The position numbers and the translations under genes were made by a program. Below, piece after piece: positions 1 to 41,400 of a DNA stretch of 64,000 nucleotides. The stretch is taken from positions 3,267,378 through 3,331,377 of the forward strand of contig CM038715.1 of the NCBI GenBank assembly GCA_021613375.1. The letters run 5' to 3'. The notes below the pieces were generated by a model that was not told the DNA's origin, searched no databases, and was given only the letters and a program-made list of their open reading frames with translations. The number at the start of each line of letters is the position of its first letter. Position 1 is the first letter of the stretch. Source of the DNA: Megaleporinus macrocephalus. Its lineage: Eukaryota > Chordata > Actinopteri > Characiformes > Anostomidae.

Positions 1-220
1 TGACGGGTCCGGAGGCGGGTAGAGGGTCTGTCTATGTGTGTCTATAATAACTGTCATCTAGCAGTTACTCCTCAGAGAGGAGGCTGGTGAATAAGCCTGT
101 ACTGAAATGTGGAGTGTGCTTTGGCTCCTCCTGCTCTCTGTGATGCTCCGCAGCTCCTTATCGATCGGTGACGGAGCCTTTAGGGGTATTGGAGGGTGTA
201 AAGGGGGAGAGAGTTTACCT

Positions 221-226
221 CCTCTC

Positions 227-258
<32 letters not shown>
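221..258. repeat. (TC)n microsatellite
   Basis: Uninterrupted CT dinucleotides about 3 kb upstream of the pax2 start codon. The surrounding bases 1-420 show no gene and no other structure I can name. Confidence 0.9.
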
Positions 259-261
<3 letters not shown>

Positions 262-459
262 GAGCGCTTGTTCTGCAAACAGGAGGAGCGGCGCGCTCAG
301 GAGGAGTTAGACAGGAGTTCTGTCATATGCAGTCGTTTGTTTTCCATCAGCTTCTCTTTCAGTGAGAGGAGGTAAACTGGAGGTTTGGGGTCTTTCCTAC
401 TGAACTAGTATCGATATCGATATCTATCTGATGTAAACAGGATCAAAGTAAGTGAGTGA

Positions 460-1240
460 GGGGTTGAAGAACGTGTAGTCATTACCAGCGCTGTGCACGC
501 GCGTTTAAACACCGAGGCTGCAGGTAATAGACACTGGGACCAAAACAAAACCCAGTAATACGTATTCACTGGTGACTGGGCTTCATCCTCGGCCCTATGC
601 TAATTTAAATAGTTTTTGAGGAGGACACGAGCCGCTGTAATTGCCCGCGCGCTAAAAGCAGGGGCTCAGTGACCCAGCGCGGGGTGCACGCGCCACCCAG
701 GGGTGGGTAAGGGTGGAGGTTGGGTGGGCTCTAGGCTGCCGGAAGTAAATAACGCGCTGATTCATCCCAATCTGTTTACAAACAGTTGGTGAATTCCTCC
801 AGAAAACAACAACAACAACAACAAAGAAAAACACGCCGCCACTTAATTCTGGCGCAGAAAGAGGCAAAGCGCGCGGAGCACAAGGGCAAGTGGAGGAAGC
901 CTGAGGAGGGGAGGCGCAGGAGAGAAAGAGGGGGGTGGAGGGGGGGCTTCAGACAAGAAAAATGTAGCTTTGGGCTAAGTGTGCAGCGGAGGGTGAAATT
1001 GCAGCCCAGAGTGCTGCATATTGTAGCAGAAGCTCCTCCAAAATCATCCTCCAACCCAACTAGGAGGCACACGGGCTCTCAGACCTGCCCCCCATCCCAA
1101 ACAGCACAACACCAAAACACCACGGCCGCGAAACACAGGCGACCACCTAACCGGCCCGCACGACCCTCCGCTGTAGCCTCGGTTTTACTCTGTGAGGAGA
1201 GACACACTGCCCTGACGGAGACGCAGGTATTTTTTTAATA
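460..1240. promoter_or_regulatory. CpG-rich upstream segment of pax2, no gene seen
   Basis: This stretch is richer in G+C and CG dinucleotides (CACGCGCGTTT, GCCCGCGCGCTAAA, GGCCCGCACGACC) than the AT-rich DNA on either side. A 150-residue + strand frame at 786-1238 begins at a non-ATG codon and is dominated by a CAA run and Arg/Gly low complexity, so I do not call it a gene. The position, 2-2.5 kb upstream of a developmental transcription factor, fits a distal promoter or alternative first-exon region. That role is inference. Confidence 0.3.
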
Positions 1241-1929
1241 TGCACGTTCTGGAGGCACGAGGCGCATTAAGATCAGATTTTATTCATTATTTTTTTTTCA
1301 TCTATAACTTTTTCTTTGTTTGGGGTAGAGATACAGATTATACAGGTTATATTGAGGGTCGTTAGTTCAGCTTTCGGGGCGCATGTTGATATTAGGATGA
1401 ACCCTATTTCACATATAATCATTATTCAGCTTAGATTTTTAGAAAAAAAATAGAAAAAAAAATGTGATAATTTATTTATTTGTTTATTTATTTAGAAATT
1501 TAAATAATGTTTTATTTATTACTATTCGTGTTATTATATAATATTATATATAATATCGTAATATACTTAATAAAGATAGGGCTCTTTTACTAACAGTACT
1601 CAGGCCTACAGATCTGGAGTCTGCAATTAACTCTTCTAGAAGAGTCTAGAATAAACACAGTATATTAACTTTGAGCACATCAGATATTACAGAATCACCA
1701 GCTGCTGTCTGCTTAAGCTAAAGCGGGTTCATTCAATAATGATTATTGATATTGGATCTGAAACCCGCGAGGAAGTTTTTCCACCTTTTTTCTTTTTTTT
1801 CTTTTCTTTTAAGCGAGGGGGTGCAAACAGTACAGCGCCATCTACAGTGGGCTCGTCCCCAACCAGCCAGCAGAAGAAAGGATAAAAATAAAAACAAGAA
1901 AGACGTAGTAATATATTCATTTCATTTAT

Positions 1930-1935
1930 AATAAT

Positions 1936-2003
<68 letters not shown>

Positions 2004-2083
2004 AAATAATATTCTTATGCAGCCGTTTTTGTTTGGTGTGATAACCATAGGCTCTATAATAGTATTATTATTATTATTATTAT

Positions 2084-2115
<32 letters not shown>

Positions 2116-2130
2116 ATAATAATAATAATA
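1930..2130. repeat. (TAA)n and (ATT)n/(TAG)n trinucleotide repeats
   Basis: Two neighbouring trinucleotide arrays. The first (about 1936-2000) is almost pure TAA. The second (about 2066-2130) moves from ATT through TAG to TAA. They lie between the upstream CpG-rich block and the proximal promoter. Confidence 0.9.
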
Positions 2131-2684
2131 CTATTTAAATCCTGGTTCTAGTCTGTAGTAACGGATCGTGGTTGTATATAATCTCTGTTTGTGTACTGCA
2201 GTGAATTCCTTTGAAGAAGCCGCACGCGGAGAGCTGAAGGTAGAAATAACGGATTGACGCTGAAAAACAAACACCTGAACTTCTTGGTTTGTCTTCTTAC
2301 TGGATTCCTCGTAAACTCCGTCTCCCCCCCCCCACACACACACCCACCTCCCTCCCCTCCCCTCCCTCTTTGGAGTGACAGGCTGAGGGCCCTCCTCGCT
2401 GCAGCTGCTCCTCTTTACGCTGGCGAATCACACACCCGCTGGAGTCTCCTGCCTTTTGTCCCTCAGCTCATCCATATAAGCAAAGCGAGGAAGCCGCAGC
2501 TCCGCACACACACCTACATCCACGCCGCAGGCCCGGGGCTGCACTCCGAACCAGCCCGCGCTCAGCGCCTCTTCATCCGGCAACGGGGACCGTGCACCTG
2601 CGCCTCCTCTCATTCACCAGCTCCACGGCACCGGCCGCTGACCGAAGGTACTGACCGAGGCCACCGGGGATTTAGGACACGCCG

Positions 2685-2711
2685 ATGGCACGAGCGACCG
2701 GCTTTTTTTAA
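2685..2711 (+). other. upstream ORF 1 in the pax2 leader (8 codons)
   Basis: ATG at 2685 preceded by CGCCG and followed by G, a favourable initiation context, reads eight codons to TAA at 2709-2711. It lies 298 nt before the main start and would be in the mRNA only if transcription begins upstream of it. If present it could reduce initiation at the pax2 ATG. Confidence 0.3.
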
Positions 2712-2725
2712 TAGAAGCATTTTTT

Positions 2726-2733
2726 TATATAAA
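2726..2733 (+). promoter_or_regulatory. candidate TATA box (TATATAAA)
   Basis: Exact match to a TATA consensus about 280 nt upstream of the pax2 ATG, within the CpG-rich block. It could equally be part of a 5' UTR transcribed from further upstream, because the T-run just before it is simply AT-rich. Only 5' end mapping would decide. Confidence 0.3.
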
Positions 2734-2757
2734 CATTAACGACCACCAGCTCCGGTC

Positions 2758-2772
2758 ATGGTCGACACCTGA
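2758..2772 (+). other. upstream ORF 2 in the pax2 leader (4 codons)
   Basis: ATG GTC GAC ACC TGA, with G after the ATG, lies 237 nt ahead of the pax2 start codon. Minimal upstream ORFs like this generally allow reinitiation. Whether it is transcribed depends on the real start site. Confidence 0.3.
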
Positions 2773-3008
2773 GCGCAGGGTCCACCGCAGGCTTTTGTTA
2801 TTGTTGTTTCTTTTTTTGTTTGTTGTCTTCTCCTCCCACGTGAGAGAACTCGGTGAAGTTTGCCCGCGGTGTCCGGTCGGAGTCCGGAGGGAACCGCGTT
2901 CTGCTGCCTCCACTTTCCACTTTCTATTCTATTTTTCTCCGTAATTATCTTCATCAAGACAGCGAGACGGCGGCTTCAGCTGATTACCTGTCCCTGCTCT
3001 GCTGCCCC

Positions 3009-31885
<28,877 letters not shown>

Positions 31886-32242
31886 TTACCACGGAAACCA
31901 AACCAGACACCACACCCATAGCCTGGGACTTCCTATTGTGCCAGTGTGAGCGGTGCAGTTGACTGGACGCAGGCCACCTTCCGTACGTCACATGATGAAG
32001 AGCGGGCCAACCAGGACGCCAGACGGCTAACCCACATTCAGCCATTCAAATCCAAGAGGCCAACTGTTACAGACGGCGCACTCGTCTCAAAGACTTGACT
32101 AATAAATCTTAGCAGAACTAACAGAGAAGAGGAGGACGACGCAGGAGGAGACTGAAGGAGTCACTGGATTTCGCTTTCCGTTTTCATACTTCTGTCTTTT
32201 GTGGAAGCGGTCGCATAGCAGTTTGTTCTGTTCCTGCTCATT

Positions 32243-32284
<42 letters not shown>

Positions 32285-34310
32285 TCCATCTCTCTCTTCT
32301 CTTTTTCAAAACTGTGCAATGCAGCATCATTTATCTGGACCTCCAGCTAGCATGTAAACTGCTTCTTCATCAATACAAGCCATGGAAAGATTACTAGCAC
32401 ATCTCCTCTGTGAAAAACAATCATATAGTTGTTTATGTGAAGAGAGAGCATAGACAGAGATGTATCCACACAAACCTACTGTGTACTTCCTCCGAGCAGG
32501 CTGGAGAAATTACAGAACATATATTCTTAAATTATTATTATTATTATAATTATTATTATCATTATTATTATTATTTTATGTGTTTTTGCATTTCTTTTTT
32601 TATATAAAGGATTAATCTTAAATGACAACGCGGTATGACTTATTTTTGTTAGTTACTTATATGTTTGCGGAACTTTACGAGATGAAACCAGGCATTATAT
32701 CATTTTCATCTTATTTTTTGCACTACTGATCAATTAAACTTTAGATAGACTGAATGATACACTGATAACTCCATCCAGTACCCAATACTCATACTTACAA
32801 TGAGGTTGAAGGGATCTATTCAACGTTCACTGAGACTGAATGTGACTAAAGGCCAGTAACAGCTTTTATACTTCAGCGATCTCTGCTGTCAAGACGTTGA
32901 GCGCAAATTTAAACATTCGTGAACAAATCTATGAAGTCTCTCCTGTGGATCTGTAGTCATTACTGCTGAGAGAGCAGCCTGAGCTCACATGTGCTGCACA
33001 TCTTGAGTGGCTCCTGTTTAAAATTAGCATTAAGGGGAGCCATAGCACCCTCTTCCCATCCAACACGGCATCTAATGCTCCCAAATGTGTTTACAGAACA
33101 TTTCTATTTGTGGCTTATGCATTACTGACTTCTTTTAGCAACTAAAAATCTGAAAAAAGGAAATTTATATAAAGGTCCTGCTATTTAATATGATCCAACT
33201 CAAAGGCTACAGCGCTTTAAGTGCAATTTCTTTTCACTGCCCACCCATTCAACACAAGCCCACCCATAGGAAGTCAATTAATCTCAAATGAACACAAAGC
33301 CAGCGTTTGAAATATTCGACGGGGATAAAACAGTATGTTTATCACACTTGCCAAAGATTTTTTGTTTGCTATTTTATTTACAGTCGATTGTGTCGTGATG
33401 ACAGTATTATGATCATTTCTGTTTAAAGTATGCACACCTATGCAGAGTAAAACAAAAGCTGTCATGCATATAAAACTACTGAAAGTATTGTTAGTTTCTT
33501 TCCCTCTTCCTTATTTATGTTTTGTTATTTTGTGAAGGGTTGTTGCTTTATTATATTATTGTGTGTGATTACATTTTACCCCCTTTGTAAATATTTTCAT
33601 GTTTAAAAAAAAACTTCTCCTCCACTGCACACGCTGGCCTCATCTGTCAGTTTCTGTGATAACATATGGAGGAGTAACATGAAAACAAGACAAATGGCCT
33701 GTTGAACTGAGTCCCAAAAAACGGATGAGGATAATTCGGCTTTGCTTGATGATGTAGGGTTTTAATCCTTGGAAGCTACTATGCACATTTAAAAGGTATT
33801 AATAAAATACAAACAAAATCAAAACCATTATTTACCTGAAGTACACAACATTACTGCATTTGTCTAGAAACATATTTCTTATTTTTATTATTATTATATT
33901 TATTATTATTCATTTTTAGGAGTACTCCTGGCAGGTCAGAACCATTCTGAGCACTAGAACGGACAGCCGCATGCTGACCCTTTAGAAAAGGCCTCACTGT
34001 CTGTAACACTGAAACCCACTGAAAATACAACCCAGTTTTTAATCAGCCTCCTTTTTCCTTCGTTTCCAGAGAAATGATCATGTTTGAACTTTACTTGGAA
34101 TCTGCTGACTAACTTTCAACGTTCTGGAACGAATTCTACAGTTAACTTTTTGTCAATGACTTATTACTGAAGGCCTAACGGGCACTGTACATGAGGACTG
34201 TGAGCTAAGGGATGTCTTGATTGTGAAGAGATGTTTTCAGTTTATGATAAAGCCGTATCAATCATTGTTTAAATATGAGTCTGAATTTTTGTGCACACGA
34301 GAAATAAATT
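31886..34310 (+). other. pax2: probable pax2 3' UTR
   Basis: Sequence after the YDRH stop has no coding frame and looks like a long AT-rich 3' UTR. It contains a (TC)n array (32243-32281) and a (TTA)n array (32529-32575). Possible polyadenylation signals AATAAA occur at 34303-34308 and 34374-34379, and earlier near 32101. The true end cannot be fixed from the sequence. Confidence 0.45.
32243..32281. repeat. (TC)n microsatellite in the probable 3' UTR
   Basis: About 19 CT units, 360 nt after the stop codon. Confidence 0.92.
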
Positions 34311-34734
34311 TTATATGTCAAATCAGAAACTATTTGGAACTCATTTCTGAAAGGACATGAAAACTACAGGCATAATAAAAGTGAGTATAAGAGATTGCAT
34401 TTTAAGAAAGAAATAAACAATGGAACAGCTTAAGTGGAAATTATTAATTACTATATTTACATTAAGGTTTTCACTGTTTCCACTGGAGGAGTTATGTTGA
34501 TTTATATTGATATTGATTTTAATGAGTATATACGAAGAGAGTAGTTAAAGAAATTTGTTAATTTTGTGTTGTGTTTAAACCCCAAGCTCTAATAACCAGG
34601 TTTGTAATGTACCCTTCAGCCGTTAGACTCTACCACTCCAATGTAAATAAGTAGCGTAAGGGTTCTAATTAGCAAAAGTTTTTTAGACCATAACAGTTTT
34701 TCTAAAATCAGATTTAAAAAAATCCCAATATATC

Positions 34735-34850
<116 letters not shown>

Positions 34851-35239
34851 GTTTTGGCAAATACACAACCCCATCGCCTACAATGCTGTTCCTACATGCT
34901 ATTAAAGAAGAACTGTTTAAGTTGCTGATATGTTAAAAAGGTCGTTCAAAGTCACTGTGGCGGTGGTCATAGAAACCAGGAGCTTTGATGTTTGCAACAC
35001 AAATATATTTATTTTATTCATGGTCCAAAAACCGCCAGTGAACATACACAGGAACCTACATCAGGTTTTATGCCACAATGAAGATGGAGTCTGTCTTTGG
35101 GGACCATTTTGCCTGACAATGAATGTGCTATAAAAATAATTTATAAAATAAAAAACATTTGGGCTAAGTCTTAATCTCAAACATCATGAAAACGTCTCAG
35201 GCATCAGGAAACATATTCATAACTATGTTATGCAATCAT

Positions 35240-35406
35240 TTGAGAGAGCATTGAGAGACATTAAACTCTCCAGACGCCCGCTTCCCATTACCATCACTAT
35301 TGACTGTTCTCTAGAACTCCAGCGTTCACATCAAACCACTCCAAATGACTTTGATGACACTGTAGTGAATTAATTACATAAACTTTTGGTGGGATTCCCC
35401 TTTAAG
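35240..35406. mobile_element. fragment of a TTAA-type miniature element (right end)
   Basis: The block CCCGCTTCCCATTACCATCA...CTCTAGAACTCCAG parallels 38270-38350. It ends GGGATTCCCCTTTAAG, so CCCCT-TTAA would be the right terminus of the element whose left terminus is TTTAAAGGGG at 38270. The copies are diverged, and neither is complete. Confidence 0.4.
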
Positions 35407-35409
35407 TGC

Positions 35410-35600
35410 AGAAGCCTTCGGTCCACTAATGGAATTCCCATTTATTGCACCTGCAGTTCAAATCGCTTTCAAAACCGTTTATGAATCCCTGTTGACAAAC
35501 CATTCGAGGGCCTGACCGAGGCCTTCCCTCGGGACTTCATAAACAGCTTAGTGCTTAATGCAACAAATTCTCTTCACGCAATCCAAAATGTAATTAGGAA
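35410..35600. promoter_or_regulatory. candidate conserved non-coding element downstream of pax2
   Basis: Unique DNA, including CCATTTATTGCACCTGCAG, CGTTTATGAATCCCTG and TGCAACAAATTCTCTTC, and no repeat similarity. Downstream regulatory DNA is expected for a patterning gene in a long gene-free stretch. Confidence 0.3.
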
Positions 35601-35639
35601 ATTTAAAGCTAAGTAAACGAACTCCTTTAAGGGCAGGAG

Positions 35640-35665
35640 AGAAAGAGCGGCGGCGGCGGCGCAGT
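35640..35665. repeat. short (GGC)n tract
   Basis: GCGGCGGCGGCGGCG within an AT-rich region between two enhancer-like blocks. Confidence 0.6.
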
Positions 35666-35759
35666 GAAGTGAGGGCAGGAGGAAGAACGCCAAAGAATGT
35701 TTTCTTCATGATTTGGATCACTGAACACATACAGTGTTTAACCTCTCCATGCATTGGAA

Positions 35760-36270
35760 AGCAGAAATATTATTTCTAGAGATGGGGCCAAATTCAATTA
35801 GCGCAACTGAACAAAAAGAGAGAGAGCCATTTATGCAGGAAACCTCACACAGGAAGCTATTTCCGCTCTTTAGAAATGTTTTTTTAGCCTCTTAATCCTT
35901 CCAGCTTCTTGGAGAACTCTTTTATGAGCAGTTATTGATCATGAATAGGGCTAGGATGGGTAGATTAACATTGTAAGATTGCTCATGGATTTCTTTTGTG
36001 TGAGGGAAATGATGCAAGACGTCCTTGTGCTCTCTGCTTGAATTAGTCCACTCGCCTGGTTGGAGACTATTTTCATCTCCACCTCGACATTACACACTTC
36101 TTCCCTAAGCCGGACTAAAAGACAGGAAAAAAGACTCGTTCTTGTTCTTTTCAGGAAGTATATCATCAAAACTGCTAATGACATCAGCAGCCAATGAAAG
36201 GTCATGGGGACCAATTAGCCTGACCTTGTTTGCATATTGCTAATTGGCTCTTGCTATATTTTATTCATTG
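35760..36270. promoter_or_regulatory. candidate conserved non-coding element downstream of pax2
   Basis: Repeat-free block dense in homeodomain and POU cores: AAATTCAATTAGCGCAAC, GAATTAGTCCACTCG, GACCAATTAGCCTGACC, TTTGCATATTGCTAATTGG and TTATTCATTGC. It lies about 4 kb beyond the stop codon. One of the strongest enhancer candidates by appearance; not tested for conservation. Confidence 0.38.
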
Positions 36271-36689
36271 CTACATTTGATTAAGTTATGGGCACAATGA
36301 AATATGTTTTCTAAACAATTTGGTTCCACCTAAACATTAACATTAATAAAGTTTAAATGATAGACATTTGCTTCTAATAAAAAAAAAAACAACATTGTTA
36401 ATTAAATATTAAGTTAATCCCAAAACAAAACCAAAATCTTTAAATAAGTGGAAATATTGAAATGCATTAACACCAGGTTCAGATTGCTACAGAACAAATA
36501 GATATTAAGAACTTATATTATTCCTGTAAAACTTCATTTCAATTCAAATATTCTGTTGATTGTGTTAAATGTGATAAGAACTTTCCTTCATTGTATGTGT
36601 CAATGTACAGAACTCCAGCTTTATTGGAAGGAGGTTACTCTGTTTATTTCTCGTTTGATTGAATGTGATATGCTATAAACTCTGTTAGC

Positions 36690-37021
36690 ACATTTTTCCT
36701 AATGGCTTTGGAGGGATTGCTAAAAGGAGGAAGCTTGTCAGTTCTTGGCTATTACAGGCCAAACATGTGATCGACCCAGGATAAACCAGTGGATTAAACA
36801 AATGTCCAGCAACCTGGCATTGGAGAAACTGACTCATATAGCCGAGAGGAGGCTTGAGGACTTTCAAGACATGCGGTTACTCTTCTTGCGACTTGTAAAG
36901 AATTGTGAATGTAAACTTAATTTTATACTGAAAGAGTGAGCATTGGGTTTCAGGGTGGGGTGGTGGGGGGGATTTGTTGTTGTAAAATACCTAAAATCAA
37001 TAAAGACATTTGTGAAAAAAA
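36690..37021 (+). mobile_element. 5'-truncated L1-like LINE, 3' end
   Basis: A short frame at 36745-36939 (CDRPRINQWIKQMSSNLALE, KLTHIAERRLEDFQDM, then a stop) has the P...W...EKLT...F pattern typical of the extreme C-terminus of L1/Tx1-type ORF2. It is followed by a brief 3' UTR with AATAAAGACATTTGTG and an A-tail at 37014-37021. Truncated retrotransposon copy, not a host gene. Confidence 0.65.
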
Positions 37022-38267
37022 GTAATAAATGCTTCGGTTTTAAAAATTATATTACCATATAGTAATATACTACTTATCTCACTGAGTAAAACTAAAAAAA
37101 ATTAAATGAAAGAATTTATAAATGCATATTGGCTCCGGTCAAAGAACGACAAGCTTCTTAAAAGTAGTAATTTTACAATTAGAGCTGAAATTATGAAATT
37201 ATGAAGTCAAATTATGCAGAAAACTAAAAATCACAAAAATGGAGATATGCTTCTTGACAATAAGTATATGCAATAATAGCAATACATGCAAATATACACA
37301 AAATACACCTCTATATGCTATGCTATCTATGGTTTAGATTTGATTTATATTTTAAAGTGTTTCCAAAATATGCTGTAAAACTTAGTTTGTTATTGACCAT
37401 TTATTAGCCAGTAAAGTATTATAATTATATGGGATTCCACTGGAAGATCATTTACAGTCATTTATAGTCATTTTAAAGCATTAAAATCTTAATTACACCA
37501 CATAATATTAATTACAGACTATGGAATTTTATTAGACAAAACTATATACGTTGGTCACACCTACCACAATGCGCTGCATTTACACGAGAGCCTGATAGTC
37601 AGGGATTCATGGAGCTGGACTCTTTACAGTAACAGTAACAAACTCCCAACAACTATTCTGATTTACTCACTGTACCTCTACATACAAACCATCAACACTT
37701 CTTAAAAACTTATTTTACTTTTCTATTTAGTCTAATGTGCATGTTTTTACATACACTGTCAAATCTTTCATGAAGTTGTATTTAATTTTATAAACTACCT
37801 TCCTATTTCACGTTTGTGGAGATTTCAGAGAATTCATTTTAGCAATAAGTTTCTGTAAATCATTTAATGAACTATCACAAATGATCAGCTGCCACAATTC
37901 ATAGGACAACACAATAACATGCTGTGATTTAAAGGGAATTCCATTATTCAGTAGTTGAGATGCAAACAAAGTTACTTGTGAGATTAAAAAGTGGACTGTA
38001 GAGAACTTACTGACTTAAATGTCTTTACAGAGATGGAGGTCGAAACCAAAGGTCTGGGGGTCTACAAGAGAAACAGTTACTACCTACAGTATGTGTTGTA
38101 ATACGTAATGGTGATAATAATAATAATAGTAGGGAGAATCAAAAATAAGTTTTCTTTGGGACTATAATGCCTTAGCTTCCTACAAATTGCTTTAAAACTA
38201 CTTTAAAAGCACATTATCACCAACTTTTTATTTTATAACATCTTGTTTTGTTGTTTTTTAGAGACTT
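37022..38267. other. AT-rich intergenic DNA, no feature recognised
   Basis: No coding frame with family resemblance, no clear transposon end and no long tandem repeat seen. Confidence 0.6.
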
Positions 38268-38400
38268 TAAAGGGGCATTCAGATGTCCGGCTCCCATTAC
38301 CACCACTGCAATCATTTCTCGTTCCCTAGAACTTCTCTGAACGACTTCCTTTACATCTTAAAGCCCAGCAAATCCAGATATTTAGATATTGGAATGTTAA
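38268..38400. mobile_element. fragment of a TTAA-type miniature element (left end)
   Basis: Starts TTTAAAGGGGCATTCAG and continues GGCTCCCATTACCACCACTG...CCCTAGAACTTCTCTGAACG. This parallels 35258-35345. The inverted TTAA-AGGGG/CCCCT-TTAA ends of the two fragments suggest one family. Confidence 0.4.
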
Positions 38401-41400
38401 ACATTTCAAAGTAGTTACTGCATTATAGTAACTTATTGTAGGCTCACGTAAATTTGTCTATCATTATTTTTAGGTTGTAAAAGGCAAAGGCATCAGATCG
38501 CAACCAATTTCTGGGCAAGTTCCGTTGCTACCGTCGACGCTGGTGTTCATTTGGTCCCTTGCCCCTGTGAGGACTCATCTAGAACCCTTCACTAGAGCTA
38601 TTAAAGTAATGATGTGGAGCCTAACCAGTTAATAATGCAATTAATTTGAAAGAAAATATTAAGAGCACAGTATGTTATTGTAAATTACTGTAGAACTGCA
38701 TCACTACAGTCTTATGTAAAATGAAAAAAGTTAGCTATTACTGTCATTCATGAACAGAGACAATATGAAATAGTTGGAACTTTAATATCCTGACAGCCTC
38801 AATTTTTAGTAACTGCACACAAAAAACTGAAATCACACAGACGAAGTACTTACAGGTATAATTTTTGCTATTTGTTAAAATAGTTTGTATATGTATGCGA
38901 CTGTCTCACTTTAAAAACTTTTCTTTTGTTCTCCCAGCCTTTCTCTCCTGATAGAGTCAGCCCCAGTCTCATCCTCTATCATTTTCCTTTCCCTGCCTGT
39001 TGTTTGTTTCGTAGCTCCCCTGTGAAGCTTCACGGCCGGATGTTCCGTCAGCTCCGAACTGTCGTCTATGTTTGTCATTCAGGCCTTGTTAGCGAGAGGG
39101 GGGAAAAAAACCCACCTGATTTCTTCCTTCCCTCTGCCGAGAATTCCCTGTGGTAAAATTATTCCATTTAGAGGCAAAGTTTTTTTTGTCACTCCACTGT
39201 CTAAATTGGCATATCTGGCTCTTTCACAGAAACCAGTAAACTGTGAACCTGGATGCAGCTGCCAATCAAGCGCAGTGTTTCTTCAGCACGCCAGATGACA
39301 TCCGGAGCAGGGGAGAGAAGAAAAAAAAGAAAGACAAAAAAAAAAAAAAAAAAAGACAGACACAGATTGAGACGGGGTAAGCTGATTGGCTTTCATAAGA
39401 GAGGCATTACAAAAAAGCACCTGCCACTGTCAGGACTCCTCAATATTACAAATGCACACATACACACACAAACACAAACACACTCGTACACAATGTGCAC
39501 TGCAAGTATCATTAAAACTCCTATAAACAGTGCACTGTACACACAAACTTAAACGAGCATTATGGGGACCCAGCAGAGCTGCTGCTGTGCTACTACACAA
39601 ACGTTAACCTGAAAAGCTCTCAGTTCCAGAATCCATCACTTCCACAACCACTTCCTTCCATACAACAGAAGCCAGAGTTAGAGGCTAGAGCTTTGATATG
39701 ATTATTCAAACTCAAATAGCTGTAAAAACTCTAGTTTACATTAGTATCCTAGGCTGACGTGCCTGAAGAAGTGGTTTCCTATAGGGTTCCTATATAAAAC
39801 TGTTATTATTATTTTTTTACTAATATTGATACTGAGATTTAAATTGCAATTATTTTATATTAACTATGAATATTGATCTGGCTTCAGTTTCAGTTTGTTG
39901 TGGTTCTTTTGTCATGTGTGGGTCGTAAGTGTTGGCTGCTTTTGACTGTTTTACATTTCAAGCCGTTCATAGTGTCTGTGTTTTTATAGGTAACGTATCT
40001 AAAATCAGATATAAATAAAAATACAGCACATTTCAGCCTTAGTTCCGTCAGAGCCAGGTCCACAGAGCTTAGCTATAATACGTACAGTGTGCAACTGGAG
40101 TTCACCGTACAAAGCAGGTGTGTCACCGACATTACATGCAGTTTTTGTCCAAATCCAATATTTTTCCCCTAAACATTTTAATAAATACCTCTTATATATC
40201 AAATTATCTCTTATATTTCAAATAATTTTCAGTGCATCCATATAAAAATCAATTCAAACTCTAAAAAATGTCAGGTGGGGTTACCATTCAAGCATATATG
40301 TTGTGAACTATCAAAAAAAAAGATTATTCTAGATTATTAAAGCTATTATAAACTTTTACATGCAGTTTTTTACTGTATGTTTGAACATTTTAAAATTAAA
40401 ACCATATTGTAAAATAAACTTTAAAAGCACTCAACTAAAAACCTTTTCCACAAGCTCTTACTTCTTCAAATGTCAAGCGGCACAATGAAAAACAGAGGAC
40501 TTTTATTTCTACATGCTTTTATGAAAGAAGGTCCTGAGCATTGCAAGATAAAGACCACACTGACATTCATGATGAAACACCACAGACAGCAGTGCTTTCA
40601 CATATTTTTAAAGTCATGTTTGAGACAATTTAATTAGAATGGTTCAGTTTACCACATCCGGTGGTACGTCAGGTGGCACGACCTGGTCTAAGCAGATGCC
40701 TGTAAGTCATACAGTTTTAAAAACTCAAAAAGGTAATTAAAAACTTTGATAATATTAACTATATTCTTTTAGTACTATACTTCTAGTATTACTGTCAGTA
40801 TTTAAAAACTTAGAATTTTGCTGTCTAAGCTGCAGATGTGTTTTCCATTGCACATCACATACTTTCATACAATGATATTTTTATATTTCCAATAGATTCA
40901 CTACAAGTTTGTGATTGTTTTGTAAGCTGTAACAATGTTCACAATGGTAAATAGTAAACATACTATTTGCTAATTAGACAGTTTGGGTAAGACTGTAATA
41001 GCCCACTGTAATAGCTATTTCCAGTTTACACATAAATACTGGAAACACATAAATTAATAAGTATTCTGGCCATGAAGTCTCAGCCCTCCAGCACAGAACA
41101 AACAAACTACAGCTTTAACTCAACGGTGTTTGTATCTATAGACTAAACTATGTTGGCATCAATGTTTTCATTTTCTTTTATTTTCATTTTAAAATAGTTG
41201 ACTTTAAATCTGACCCATTCAACTGACTGCCTGAAGGCTTTTCAACCATTTTTAGCATCTTCTGGAGGCTTTTCTCCATCAGGCCTGAGTTTTTGAGTAA
41301 TTCGGTTCCCAAATGGTTCATTTCAACACATTGAACATTTTCATATTTTGAGTCCTCGTATTAAGCAATAACACAAACAGAACTATGAAAATATAATCTC

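Larger units (their letters stand above)
2370..2900 (+). promoter_or_regulatory. pax2: CpG-rich proximal promoter / 5' UTR of pax2
   Basis: A GC- and CpG-rich block directly precedes the pax2 start codon. It contains two TATA-like strings, CATATAAGC near 2473 and TATATAAA at 2726-2733. Two short upstream reading frames (2685-2711 and 2758-2772) lie between the second TATA string and the coding start. The exact transcription start cannot be read from sequence alone; the TATA at 2726 would place it near 2757, giving a leader of roughly 250 nt. Confidence 0.5.

Noticed and set aside
786..1238. 150-residue + strand frame upstream of pax2
   Set aside because: It begins at a non-ATG codon, includes a CAA-run polyglutamine and Arg/Gly low complexity, and overlaps a similar frame on the other strand. 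No family resemblance.
36745..36939. Small host gene of 64 residues
   Set aside because: The peptide resembles the end of L1-type ORF2 and is followed by a LINE-like poly(A) tail.
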